DNA from: Actinomyces dentalis DSM 19115
Lineage (GTDB): Bacteria > Actinomycetota > Actinomycetes > Actinomycetales > Actinomycetaceae
DNA length: 33,964 bases
Assembly (NCBI RefSeq): GCF_000429225.1
Contig: NZ_KE386866.1
Span: 8,748-42,711, forward strand
Reading direction: 5' to 3'
A program made the position numbers and the translations under genes. The number at the start of each line of letters is the position of its first letter. Position 1 is the first letter of the stretch. Below, in pieces: positions 27,195 to 33,964 of the stretch. Under the pieces are notes generated by a model. It had not been told where the DNA came from and ran no database searches. It saw only the letters and a program-made list of their open reading frames with translations.

Positions 27195-28715
27195 TCACTC
27201 GTAGGCGGGCTCGACGTCGCGGGCCATGTTCGCGAAGCGGGCCAGGTGGCCCTGGAATGCCACGGGAATGGTGCGGGTCTGGCCGTTGCGGTGCTTGGCC
27301 ACGATGATGTCCGCCTCGCCCGAGCGGTCCTCCGGGTTGTAGTACTCCGGGCGGTGCAGCAGCATGATGATGTCGGCGTCCTGCTCCAGGGAGCCGGACT
27401 CGCGCAGGTCGGACATCTGGGGCTTGTTGCCGGTGCGCTGCTCGGGTCCGCGGTTGAGCTGGGCGACGGCGACCACGGGCACGTCCAGCTCCTTGGCCAG
27501 CAGCTTGAGCGAGCGGGAGAATTCGCTGACCTCCTGCTGGCGCGACTCGACCCGCTTGCCCGAGCTCATGAGCTGGAGGTAGTCGATGACCAGCAGGCCC
27601 AAACCGTGCTGCTGCTTGAGCCGCAGCGCCTTGGAGCGGATCTCCGGCATGGTCAGGTGGGGGGAGTCGTCGATGAACATGGGCGCCTCGCTGACCGGGT
27701 TGTAGGCGACGGCGACGTCCTTCCAGTCCCGGTCGTTCATCTGCCGCCCCCCGCGCAGCTTGGTCAGCTCCACCCCGGACTCGGCGGCCAGAATGCGCAT
27801 CATGAGCTCCATGCGCCCCATCTCCAGGGAGAAGTAGCAGCTGGGGATGAGCTTGCCGTCCGCGCCGTGGGAGTGGATCGAGGCGGAGCGGCAGAAGTCG
27901 ACGGCGAGCGTGGACTTGCCCATGGCGGGGCGCGCGGCCACGATGATCATCTGCCCGGGGTGCAGGCCGCCGGTGAGCTCGTCGAGCTCGACGAACCCGG
28001 TGGGCACGCCCGTCATCTGGCCCTGCTCGCGGGACTGGCCGGCCTCGATCTCGAGGTTGACGGCGTTGAGCAGGCCGCCGACGGCCATGTAGTCCTCCTT
28101 CTCCCGGTCCCGGTGGGCCACGGAGTAGACCTCCGCCTCCGCCATGGTGACGAGCTCGTCGATGTCGCCGGCGTCGGTGGAGTAGCCCAGCTGGGTGATG
28201 CGGGTGCCCGCCTGGACCAGCCCCCGCATGAGGGACTTCTCCTTGACGATGCGCGCGTAGTAGCCGGCGTTGGCGGCCGTGGGCACCTGCGCCATGAGGT
28301 CGGCCAGGTAGGGGGCCCCGCCGATGAGCTTGAGCTCGCCGCGCTTGGCGAGCTCGTCGCCCACGAGGAGGGCGTCGGCGGGCTGGGAGCGGTTGTAGAC
28401 CTCCACAATGGCGTCGAAGATCATCTCATGGGCGGGCTTGTAGAACTCGGGGCCGTGCAGCACCTCGATGACGTCGGTGATGGCCTCCTTGCTCATGAGC
28501 ATGCCGCCGAGGGTGGCCATCTCGGCGGCGATGTCCTGAGGCGGGACCCGGTCGAAGACGCCGTCGAAGCGGGCCCCGCCCCGGTCGTCGGAGCCCCTGG
28601 CGGAGCCGTCCCCCGCGTCCCGGCGCCGGAAGTCCTGAGTCGGTCCGGCGCCGGAGTCGTAGGCGGGCTCGGGAGGGTCGTAGGACGGCTCCGGTCCGGG
28701 ATCGTTCTCCGCCAT
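27195..28715 (-). CDS. dnaB: Replicative DNA helicase DnaB
   Basis: A 506-residue replicative helicase. A disordered acidic/proline N-terminus (about 1-50) is followed by the N-terminal helical domain (about 55-160; PPQDIAAEMATLGGMLMS) and the RecA-like domain (about 220-500; Walker A ARPAMGKST, LLVIDYLQLM, VAQLNRGPEQR). Length is normal and no intein interrupts it. ATG 28715 follows GGAGGA and is preferred to the long open frame that extends to 29054, which is not coding. The upstream region carries several DnaA boxes. A gene for ribosomal protein L9, often next to dnaB, is not adjacent here. Confidence 0.95.
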   Translation of the reverse strand: MAENDPGPEPSYDPPEPAYDSGAGPTQDFRRRDAGDGSARGSDDRGGARFDGVFDRVPPQDIAAEMATLGGMLMSKEAITDVIEVLHGPEFYKPAHEMIFDAIVEVYNRSQPADALLVGDELAKRGELKLIGGAPYLADLMAQVPTAANAGYYARIVKEKSLMRGLVQAGTRITQLGYSTDAGDIDELVTMAEAEVYSVAHRDREKEDYMAVGGLLNAVNLEIEAGQSREQGQMTGVPTGFVELDELTGGLHPGQMIIVAARPAMGKSTLAVDFCRSASIHSHGADGKLIPSCYFSLEMGRMELMMRILAAESGVELTKLRGGRQMNDRDWKDVAVAYNPVSEAPMFIDDSPHLTMPEIRSKALRLKQQHGLGLLVIDYLQLMSSGKRVESRQQEVSEFSRSLKLLAKELDVPVVAVAQLNRGPEQRTGNKPQMSDLRESGSLEQDADIIMLLHRPEYYNPEDRSGEADIIVAKHRNGQTRTIPVAFQGHLARFANMARDVEPAYE

Positions 28716-28830
28716 GCCTTCCTCCTGCCGTGCGCCGGTGTCGGGCCCCGACGGGGCCGGGGCGGGACAGCCCGGCCTCGCGACCCTAGCGAGCGGAACC
28801 ACCGCCCGCAAACGGGTGCGACGGGCAACC

Positions 28831-29118
28831 TGTGGATAACTGGTGCTCGCCTGTGGATGCCCGGGGCCATCGCCCGCGAGACGGCCCGGATGCTGTGGAC
28901 AACTCCGCGCCCACCGGCCCCTCCCCGCCGTCGGGGATCCATGGCGAACCCTATGAATCGTTGTGCTTCCAACGAAGTATAAACCTTCGACGGACTCAGC
29001 CGATCGGCCGAGACGATATGTGGAAAACTCCGTCGGCCTGTGGACAACCCTCAACCTCAGGTTCAGGGTTGCACTCCGGGGCCGCCCGTCCGGACCCCCG
29101 GGGCCCGAGTTATCCCCA
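28831..29118. promoter_or_regulatory. DnaA-box cluster upstream of dnaB
   Basis: Perfect boxes: TGTGGATAA (28831-28839), TGTGGACAA (28894-28902) and TGTGGACAA (29039-29047). Weaker ones: TGTGGATGC (28852-28860), TGTGGAAAA (29019-29027) and TTATCCCCA (29110-29118). The first five point the same way. The AT-richer segment 28950-28985 lies between them. This could regulate dnaB, titrate DnaA, or be part of an origin region; dnaA and dnaN are not in the window. Confidence 0.65.
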
Positions 29119-29173
29119 GGCCGCCCGTGAAAACCGGCCGCCCGCGGGAGCCGGGTCCGCCCGCGGACGGCAC

Positions 29174-29253
29174 CCCCGTGAGCACCGGGGCGTCGTGGCG
29201 GGCCTGCGCCTCACCCGCGCTGCGCGCCGGCGCTCCCCGTGAGCACCGGGGCG
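29174..29253 (+). repeat. Duplicated 19-bp hairpin element before the MATE gene
   Basis: CCCCGTGAGCACCGGGGCG occurs at 29174-29192 and 29235-29253, 61 bases apart. Each copy can fold (CCCCG with CGGGG). The second copy contains the alternative GTG start at 29239. Confidence 0.7.
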
Positions 29254-29292
29254 CCCGTGAGAGACTGTGGGCCCGTCTTCCTCGGAGCGCAC

Positions 29293-30684
29293 GTGTCCTC
29301 TCCTTCCACCGCCGGCCTCGACCGGCGCATCCTCTCTCTCGCCGTTCCCGCCCTCGGGGCGCTGGTGGCCGAGCCGCTCTTCGTCCTCATCGACTCGGCG
29401 ATGGTGGGCCACCTCGGCGCCACCAGCCTCGCCGGCCTGTCCCTGGCCTCCAGCGTCCTGACCACCGTCGTCGGCCTGTTCGTCTTCCTCGCCTACGCCA
29501 CGACGGCGACGACGGCGCGGCTCTTCGGCGCCGGCGACCGCCGCGGCGGGCTGCGCGCCGGCGTCGACGGCCTGTGGCTGGCCGCCCTGCTGGGGGCGGA
29601 GGCGGCCCTCGCCCTGGGCGCCGCCGCCCCCGGCGTGGTGGGCGCGCTCGGGGCCGACGGCGCCGTGGCCCGCGCCGCCGTCGCCTACCTGCGCGCCTCG
29701 GCGCCGGGCCTGCCGGGCATGCTCGCGGTCTTCGCCGCCACCGGGACCCTGCGCGGCCTGCTCGACACCCGCACGCCCTTCGTCGTCGCCACCGCCGGCG
29801 CCGCCCTCAACGTCGGCCTCAACGCCCTCCTCCTCTACGGCGCGCGGATGGGGATCGCCGGTTCGGGGCTGGGCACGGCGCTGGCGCAGTCGGCGATGGC
29901 GGCGGCGCTGGCGACCCCGGTCCTGCGGTCGGCGCGGGACGCGGGCGTCGGCCTGGCGCCCAGCCGCACCGGGCTGCGGGCCTCGCTGGGGTCGGGGGCG
30001 CCGCTGCTCGTGCGCACCGTGTCCCTGCGCGCGGCGATCCTGACCACGGTGTGGGCGGCGACGGCGCTGGGGGCGGTGCCGCTGGCCGCGCACCAGGTGG
30101 TGGGCTCGCTGTGGAACTTCGCGGCCTTCGCCCTGGACGCGCTGGCCGTGGCGGCGCAGGCCCTGGTGGGAACGGCCCTGGGGCAGGCCGACGCCGCGGG
30201 GGCGCGGGCCCCGTCCGGCGGATCAGCCCCGGTTCCGTCCGGCGGGGCCGGGGTCGGGGCCGTGAGCGTCGAGGCGGTCCTGCGCCGCACCCTGGGGTGG
30301 GGCGCGGCCACCGGGGCGGTCATCGGCGTCGTCCTGGCGGCGGCGAGCCCGTGGCTGCCGTGGCTGTTCACCTCGGAGGCGGCCGTGGCGTCCGCCGCCC
30401 GGCCGGCGCTGCTGGTGGCCGCATCCGCCATGCCGCTGGCGGGCGCCGTCTTCCTCTTCGACGGGATCCTCATGGGCGCGGGCGACGGGCGCTACCTGGC
30501 CGGGGCGGGGCTGGTGACCCTCGTGCCCTACGCGCCGCTGGCGGTGGCCGTGGCCCACGGCCTTCCCGCCGCCTCCCCCGCTGGCGGCCTGGCGTGGCTG
30601 TGGGCGGCCTTCGCCTGGGTGTTCATGGGCGCGCGGGGGCTGACGACGGGCGCGCGGGCGCGCGGAACGGCCTGGCGGCGGTGA
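29293..30684 (+). CDS. MATE-family efflux transporter (DinF-like)
   Basis: A 463-residue multidrug/oxidative-stress exporter with 12 predicted helices. The first helix pair (LAVPALGALVAEPLFVLIDSAMVGHLGATSLAG) shows the MATE signature of the DinF branch, in which ions drive export of cationic or other compounds. GTG 29293 is chosen because GGAG lies five bases upstream; GTG 29239, in frame, lacks a ribosome site and would add 18 residues with no hydrophobic segment. It diverges from dnaB, an arrangement that may place it under the same DnaA-box-rich region. The substrate is unknown. Confidence 0.9.
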   Translation: MSSPSTAGLDRRILSLAVPALGALVAEPLFVLIDSAMVGHLGATSLAGLSLASSVLTTVVGLFVFLAYATTATTARLFGAGDRRGGLRAGVDGLWLAALLGAEAALALGAAAPGVVGALGADGAVARAAVAYLRASAPGLPGMLAVFAATGTLRGLLDTRTPFVVATAGAALNVGLNALLLYGARMGIAGSGLGTALAQSAMAAALATPVLRSARDAGVGLAPSRTGLRASLGSGAPLLVRTVSLRAAILTTVWAATALGAVPLAAHQVVGSLWNFAAFALDALAVAAQALVGTALGQADAAGARAPSGGSAPVPSGGAGVGAVSVEAVLRRTLGWGAATGAVIGVVLAAASPWLPWLFTSEAAVASAARPALLVAASAMPLAGAVFLFDGILMGAGDGRYLAGAGLVTLVPYAPLAVAVAHGLPAASPAGGLAWLWAAFAWVFMGARGLTTGARARGTAWRR

Positions 30685-30728
30685 GGACCGGTGGCGACGG
30701 GGACCGTCAGCCCGCCCTCACCGCCGCC
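30674..30728. terminator. Bidirectional terminator at the MATE stop codon
   Basis: Perfect 13-bp arms GGCGGCGGTGAGG (30674-30686) and CCTCACCGCCGCC (30716-30728). The left arm includes the MATE stop codon and the element lies between convergent genes. Confidence 0.6.
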
Positions 30729-30739
30729 CCGGCCTCCGC

Positions 30740-31039
30740 TCACCACGTGGGCGAGTCCCAGTCGACGGCGTCGTCCAGGGGCGAGTCGTCGTGGCTGCTC
30801 GACGAGCAGAACGACTCGACCGCGGCTATCACACCCACGGTATTCCCCATGCTGTCGGGTTCGAGATCGTGCTCCCTGAGCAGGCTCCTCAGCTTGCTGG
30901 ACTTCTCATTGACGTCCAGCTCATTGAATTCCGAACAGGTCATCTTCCCGACCGAGGAGCACCCCGACAGGGGCATGACCAGGCCGACTGCGACCAGCAG
31001 GCACACAGCAATGCGGACGGGACGGGATGCGGTTGACAT
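30740..31039 (-). CDS. Small HdeA-like lipoprotein
   Basis: A 99-residue exported protein. The signal peptide ends in a lipobox LSGC (Cys27), so it should be lipid-anchored on the outer face of the membrane. The mature part (KMTCSEFNELD, then two helices and VIAAVESFC) has two Cys residues, 35 and 78, placed as in the acid-stress chaperone HdeA. The fold assignment is by pattern and moderate. The C-terminus is acidic. ATG 31039 follows AGGAAA. Last in a minus-strand group with two other envelope genes. Possible role in acid or redox stress at the cell surface. Confidence 0.7.
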   Translation of the reverse strand: MSTASRPVRIAVCLLVAVGLVMPLSGCSSVGKMTCSEFNELDVNEKSSKLRSLLREHDLEPDSMGNTVGVIAAVESFCSSSSHDDSPLDDAVDWDSPTW

Positions 31040-31097
31040 GACGATTTCCTTTCTTCCACCGCGAATCCGATATATGAGATCAATGGCGCGACGCCGT

Positions 31098-31559
31098 TCA
31101 CATCGCCTCGGCGATCCCGCCCAGGTGCTTGGCCTTCATTCTCAGGGCGCGCTCCTTGGCGACGAAGGCCGCATTGACGCGGGTGGGGGTGGAGAACCGG
31201 GCGATCCAGGAGGTCTTCGGCATGGACTCGACGCAGACGGCGGTCCCCATCCCATCGGGGGCGGGCCGGACCGATACGCGCATGGAGGATCCGTAGTCGC
31301 CGTCGAGCACGAAGGCCGAGGGCCGGGCGTCGATGAGGAGCCCGTCCGCGGCGACCCCGTAGACCCGCATGCCCGACGTCGCCTCGGCGGCGCGCCGGTA
31401 GGCGTCCAGCACGGCGGCGGGCGCGCCGAGCAGCACGCGCTCGTCGCGGTAGTCGGGGTCCAGCTGGTCCGGCGGGCTGGGCGGCCCGAAGCCCCGGATC
31501 GTCAGCCACGCCTGCACCGTGAGGCCGATGCCCGCCAGGACGATGAGGAACCAGAGCAC
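31098..31559 (-). CDS. Membrane-anchored protein of unknown function
   Basis: A 153-residue protein. Residues 1-21 form a single hydrophobic anchor; the rest is a soluble alpha/beta domain with LLGAPAAVLDAYRRAAEA, MRVYGVAADGLLIDARP and MRVSVRPAPDGMGTAVCVES. I do not recognise the family. The start is GTG at 31559, two bases after the stop of the upstream gene, which implies coupled translation. Topology and size match that gene, so the two probably form a pair. Confidence 0.75.
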   Translation of the reverse strand: MLWFLIVLAGIGLTVQAWLTIRGFGPPSPPDQLDPDYRDERVLLGAPAAVLDAYRRAAEATSGMRVYGVAADGLLIDARPSAFVLDGDYGSSMRVSVRPAPDGMGTAVCVESMPKTSWIARFSTPTRVNAAFVAKERALRMKAKHLGGIAEAM

Positions 31560-31561
31560 GG

Positions 31562-31987
31562 TCAGTCCTTGAGGGCGACTTCGGTCACCTGGGCGCCCGG
31601 GTCGAGGCGCTGGACCTCGTTGACGAAGGCCCCCAGGCGCATGCGCAGGGTGTAGGCCTTGTTGGGAATCCCGTACTTCTCGGTCCAGCGCAGTACCGTG
31701 ACCCGCGCCATGTTCCTGCCGCCGTTCTGCTCCACCTCCAGCCCGATCTGCTGGCGGATCCCGGTGAGCAGGGGGCTCTGGGCGATCATCGGGTTGCCGT
31801 CGTCGACGATCTTCCAGGTGCTGCCGGCGACCTTCTGCACGAAGACGTTACGGATCTGCTCGATGGGCAGGCCGGTCGCCACGACGCGGGTGGCCATCCC
31901 GGACAGGAGGAACTTGGAGTAGAGGGTGACCAGGCCGTAGAGACCCGCGATGACGAGGATGAAGATGACAATACCCGCGACTTCCAT
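31562..31987 (-). CDS. Membrane-anchored protein of unknown function
   Basis: A 141-residue protein with an N-terminal membrane helix (about 4-28) and a soluble domain (RNVFVQKVAGSTWKIVDDG, GLEVEQNGGRNMARVTVLRWTEKYG). I do not recognise the family. ATG 31987 has GGAG upstream. First gene of the minus-strand group that includes the genes at 31098 and 30740; it diverges from the response regulator. Confidence 0.75.
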   Translation of the reverse strand: MEVAGIVIFILVIAGLYGLVTLYSKFLLSGMATRVVATGLPIEQIRNVFVQKVAGSTWKIVDDGNPMIAQSPLLTGIRQQIGLEVEQNGGRNMARVTVLRWTEKYGIPNKAYTLRMRLGAFVNEVQRLDPGAQVTEVALKD

Positions 31988-32327
31988 GGCCGCGCTCTCC
32001 TTTCATTCAGGGGTTGAGCCGCGAATTCGCGCGCCGCGACGCGCGCCCGCCCTCACGGGGGAGGCCGATCGCACCGTGGAGCCTGCTGCCGCTTCATCGC
32101 CGCTCGGGAACCGCGAGAGACGCTAGTCGCCCCTCCCCCGGGCCCGCGACCGCCAGTTCTGATGCATCACCCCTGATACACCAGTTCTGGTATCTTGACG
32201 ACGACACCTCGAATCCTTAGCGCGACCGCCCTCCCCGCGGTAGCATCCCAGCGGGGCCGTCCGCCCCGAGTCATGGTCCGTTCCCGACCCTCCGGGGCCG
32301 GACGGTCAACGACCCCGGAGGAGCCTT
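31988..32327. other. Divergent regulatory region upstream of the response regulator
   Basis: No gene in 340 bases. The left half is GC-rich. The right half has an AT-richer core (32153-32200) with a repeated CCAGTTCTGRT motif, a perfect TGATGCATCA palindrome and TTGACG. Confidence 0.55.
32153..32200. promoter_or_regulatory. Repeated motif, palindromes and a -35-like site
   Basis: CCAGTTCTGATG (32153-32164) and CCAGTTCTGGTA (32181-32192) start 28 bases apart. Between them lies TGATGCATCA (32160-32169). ACCAGTTCTGGT (32180-32191) is itself a dyad. TTGACG (32195-32200) follows, resembling a -35 element. Candidate binding site for the neighbouring response regulator. Confidence 0.5.
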
Positions 32328-32966
32328 ATGAATACCGATTGCCACATCATTGTCATTGATGATCACGAGATCATCGCCACCGGATGTCAAGGCGAGTTCG
32401 CCAAGGCCGGACTGCCCTGGAGCGTCATATGGGCCCGGGGCCTAAGCGACATCGACTGGCCCGAGGGCCGGACCCTGGCCGTTCTCGATCTGCGCCTCAA
32501 CGACGGGAGCCGGCCGGCCGAGATCATCGCCGAGCTGTCGCGCAGGTCCATCCCCGTCGTCGTCTACACCTCCGGCGAGGATCCCAAGCGGATCCGGGAG
32601 GCCATCGCCGCCGGCGTCATGGCGATCGTCAATAAGACGGCCCCGATCGAGGAGCTCATCGAGGCCATCAGGGCCGCGCTCAAAGGCGAGCCGAGCGGCA
32701 GCATCGACTGGGCCCGGGCCCTGGACGTGGAGGAGGACTTCGTCAAGCAGCTCACCCACCGCGAGATCGAGGTCATCACGCTGTACGCCAACGGCGTCCA
32801 GGCGGACCGGGTGGCCCGCATCCTGGGTCTGTCCAAGAACACCGTCACCCATTACATCGCACAGATCAAGAGCAAATTCCACGCGGCCGGCCTGCTCACC
32901 GACGGCGACCGCGTCGACCTGAGCAAGGCGACCGCCAGAATCGGCCTGACCAGCTACTACGAATGA
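32328..32966 (+). CDS. LuxR-type response regulator
   Basis: A 212-residue two-component regulator. The receiver domain (about 6-120) has the acidic pair Asp11/Asp12, phosphoacceptor Asp54 (LAVLDLRL), Thr81 and Lys103 (VNKTAP). The C-terminal domain (about 142-200) is a LuxR/GerE helix-turn-helix (LTHREIEVITLYANG, ARILGLSKNTVTHYIAQIKSKF). ATG 32328 follows GGAGGA. The stop overlaps the sensor kinase start by ATGA, so the pair is co-translated. It may control the divergent envelope genes; the repeated motif in between supports this. Confidence 0.93.
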   Translation: MNTDCHIIVIDDHEIIATGCQGEFAKAGLPWSVIWARGLSDIDWPEGRTLAVLDLRLNDGSRPAEIIAELSRRSIPVVVYTSGEDPKRIREAIAAGVMAIVNKTAPIEELIEAIRAALKGEPSGSIDWARALDVEEDFVKQLTHREIEVITLYANGVQADRVARILGLSKNTVTHYIAQIKSKFHAAGLLTDGDRVDLSKATARIGLTSYYE

Positions 32967-33964
32967 CGGCCCCCACGACCCTCCCGCCCGATGCGGACAC
33001 GGGTGCGGTCGGGCGCGCCCCGTCGCCCGCACCGGGCCCCCACATCCAGCGCATGCGCCGGCTCATCGCCGTATTCGTGGCGATTATCGCTGCCGTGACG
33101 GGCATCTTCATCGCCATCACCATCCGCGTCATGGTGAGCGCCACGGGCCGATGGGCGTTCTGGCTCCTCCTGCCGGCCCTCGTGCTGCCGCCCGTCGTCG
33201 CCGGCGCCGCCGCCGCCATCGGACTCCTGACATCCATGCGGCGCGCGGATGCGAATGAGGATGAGGAGATGCCGCCGGAGCGCCTGCGCCGGATCGGGGC
33301 GGCGGACCGCATCTGGAGGACGGCGCTCCTGGTGCTCCTCGGCGTCCACACGACCCTCGTCCTGCTGGCCGTACCCCTGCCCATCATCCCGTTCTACGAC
33401 CAGGTCCGGGTCGCGGCTCCCGTCCCCAACATCCTGGTCAACTACTATCTCGTCATTGCGGTCGCCGCCACCGCCGTCCTGTCCCCCCGCGGCCGGTTCC
33501 TGTACATCGTGCTCCTCGCGCCGTTCCTCATCGCGGGCTACCCGGCGCAGGACGGCCTGCGCCTGCCGGCGGAGGAGGTCATGATCTACCTGGTCTCCTC
33601 CCTGGGGAATATGGCTCTGCTCACCTGGCTGCTGCGCCAGGCTCAGGCCCTGGACGAGGCCGACGCCCGCCGGCGCGCCCTCCTCATCCGCCTGCACACC
33701 GACGCCTCCCGCGCACGGGTGCGGCGCCGCGCCGACAATTTCATCCACGACCGCATCCTGTCCGTCCTCAAAGTGATCCCCACCGAGTCGACCGAGACCG
33801 CCCAGCTGCGCGCCGGCGCCCGCGAGGCCCTGGCCGACCTCGACACGGCGGCGGCCGAACCGGACGAGTCGTCCGTCCGCTCCTCCGAGCTGCTCACCGC
33901 CCTGACCCGCAGACTCCGGGCGATCGGGGGCGACGACGTCGTCATCTCCGACTCGATCACCAAG
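32963..33964 (+). CDS. Sensor histidine kinase (partial, cut by window edge)
   Basis: The first 334 codons of a membrane sensor kinase without a stop codon in the window. About six membrane helices lie between residues 33 and 225. The cytosolic part begins with a charged helix (LDEADARRRALL) and the dimerisation/phosphoacceptor region DNFIHDRILSVLKVI, with His262 the likely phosphorylated residue (HDR..SVL, as in NarL-type kinases). The ATP-binding domain would follow beyond the edge. ATG 32963 overlaps the response regulator's stop. No large extracellular sensor domain is seen, so the membrane region itself or a partner protein probably senses the signal. Confidence 0.88.
   Translation, partial: MTAPTTLPPDADTGAVGRAPSPAPGPHIQRMRRLIAVFVAIIAAVTGIFIAITIRVMVSATGRWAFWLLLPALVLPPVVAGAAAAIGLLTSMRRADANEDEEMPPERLRRIGAADRIWRTALLVLLGVHTTLVLLAVPLPIIPFYDQVRVAAPVPNILVNYYLVIAVAATAVLSPRGRFLYIVLLAPFLIAGYPAQDGLRLPAEEVMIYLVSSLGNMALLTWLLRQAQALDEADARRRALLIRLHTDASRARVRRRADNFIHDRILSVLKVIPTESTETAQLRAGAREALADLDTAAAEPDESSVRSSELLTALTRRLRAIGGDDVVISDSITK

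Larger units (their letters stand above)
28716..29292. other. Intergenic region between divergent dnaB and MATE genes
   Basis: About 580 bases without a credible gene; open frames crossing it start at DnaA-box GTG triplets and lack ribosome sites. It holds six DnaA-box-like sites (28831-29118), an AT-richer segment near 28950-28985 and a duplicated hairpin-forming element (29174 and 29235). Confidence 0.65.

Noticed and set aside
27195-28715. Intein in dnaB
   Set aside because: DnaB often hosts inteins, but this gene has the normal length and uninterrupted motifs.
28831-29118. Calling the DnaA-box cluster the chromosomal origin
   Set aside because: dnaA, dnaN and the usual origin neighbours are absent and the number of boxes is small for an actinobacterial oriC. 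It is reported as a cluster only.

Overview
The window is very GC-rich DNA (about 70%) with GC-rich codon use, GTG/TTG as well as ATG starts, overlapping start and stop codons (ATGA, GTGA), leaderless-looking promoters and actinobacterial families (Rv1747-like FHA transporter, PASTA kinases). This suggests a chromosome of a high-GC Actinomycetota, most plausibly Actinomyces or a relative. The genus is an inference from gene content; no rRNA is present.

Layout. 1-3630: inositol-monophosphatase-family gene (minus), then a secreted subtilisin-like protease followed by a small membrane-anchored protein whose C-terminal domain resembles the protease propeptide. 3726-10764: a signalling and transport block, with an FHA-FHA-ABC exporter of the Rv1747 type facing two tandem, duplicated Ser/Thr kinases that carry PASTA and NPCBM-like extracellular domains. 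10926-13959: amylosucrase (minus) and a PdxK/ThiD-family kinase (plus). 14011-17896: a tightly overlapping five-gene operon: Ycf46-like AAA+ ATPase, DUF1257-like protein, DUF2997 protein, membrane protein with a helix-hairpin-helix, and a small NrdG-like radical SAM protein. 17909-21166: accessory DNA with an AlbA_2/HATPase transcriptional-regulator-like protein flanked by 124-bp direct repeats (one contains a remnant of a second copy), and a DUF4143 ATPase. 21305-23294: PadR regulator plus ABC exporter operon. 23344-25845: DDAH-type amidinohydrolase diverging from an amino-acid permease. 25846-27118: repeat-rich gene-free DNA and an autoinhibited (class II) Fic protein. 27195-30684: dnaB, a DnaA-box cluster and a MATE exporter. 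30740-33964: three small envelope proteins (minus) diverging from a response regulator and a sensor kinase cut by the window edge.

How the parts may work together. The two kinases probably sense cell-wall or glycan ligands and signal to FHA-domain partners; the FHA exporter next to them is the obvious candidate, and all three proteins share an RTVLG peptide in their flexible linkers. The Ycf46/DUF1257/DUF2997/HhH/radical-SAM operon looks like one biochemical system of unknown function and is the strongest candidate for something undescribed. The 17.9-27.1 kb stretch has the character of accessory DNA: gene remnants, three different sets of short repeats, and Fic, AlbA_2 and DUF4143 genes.
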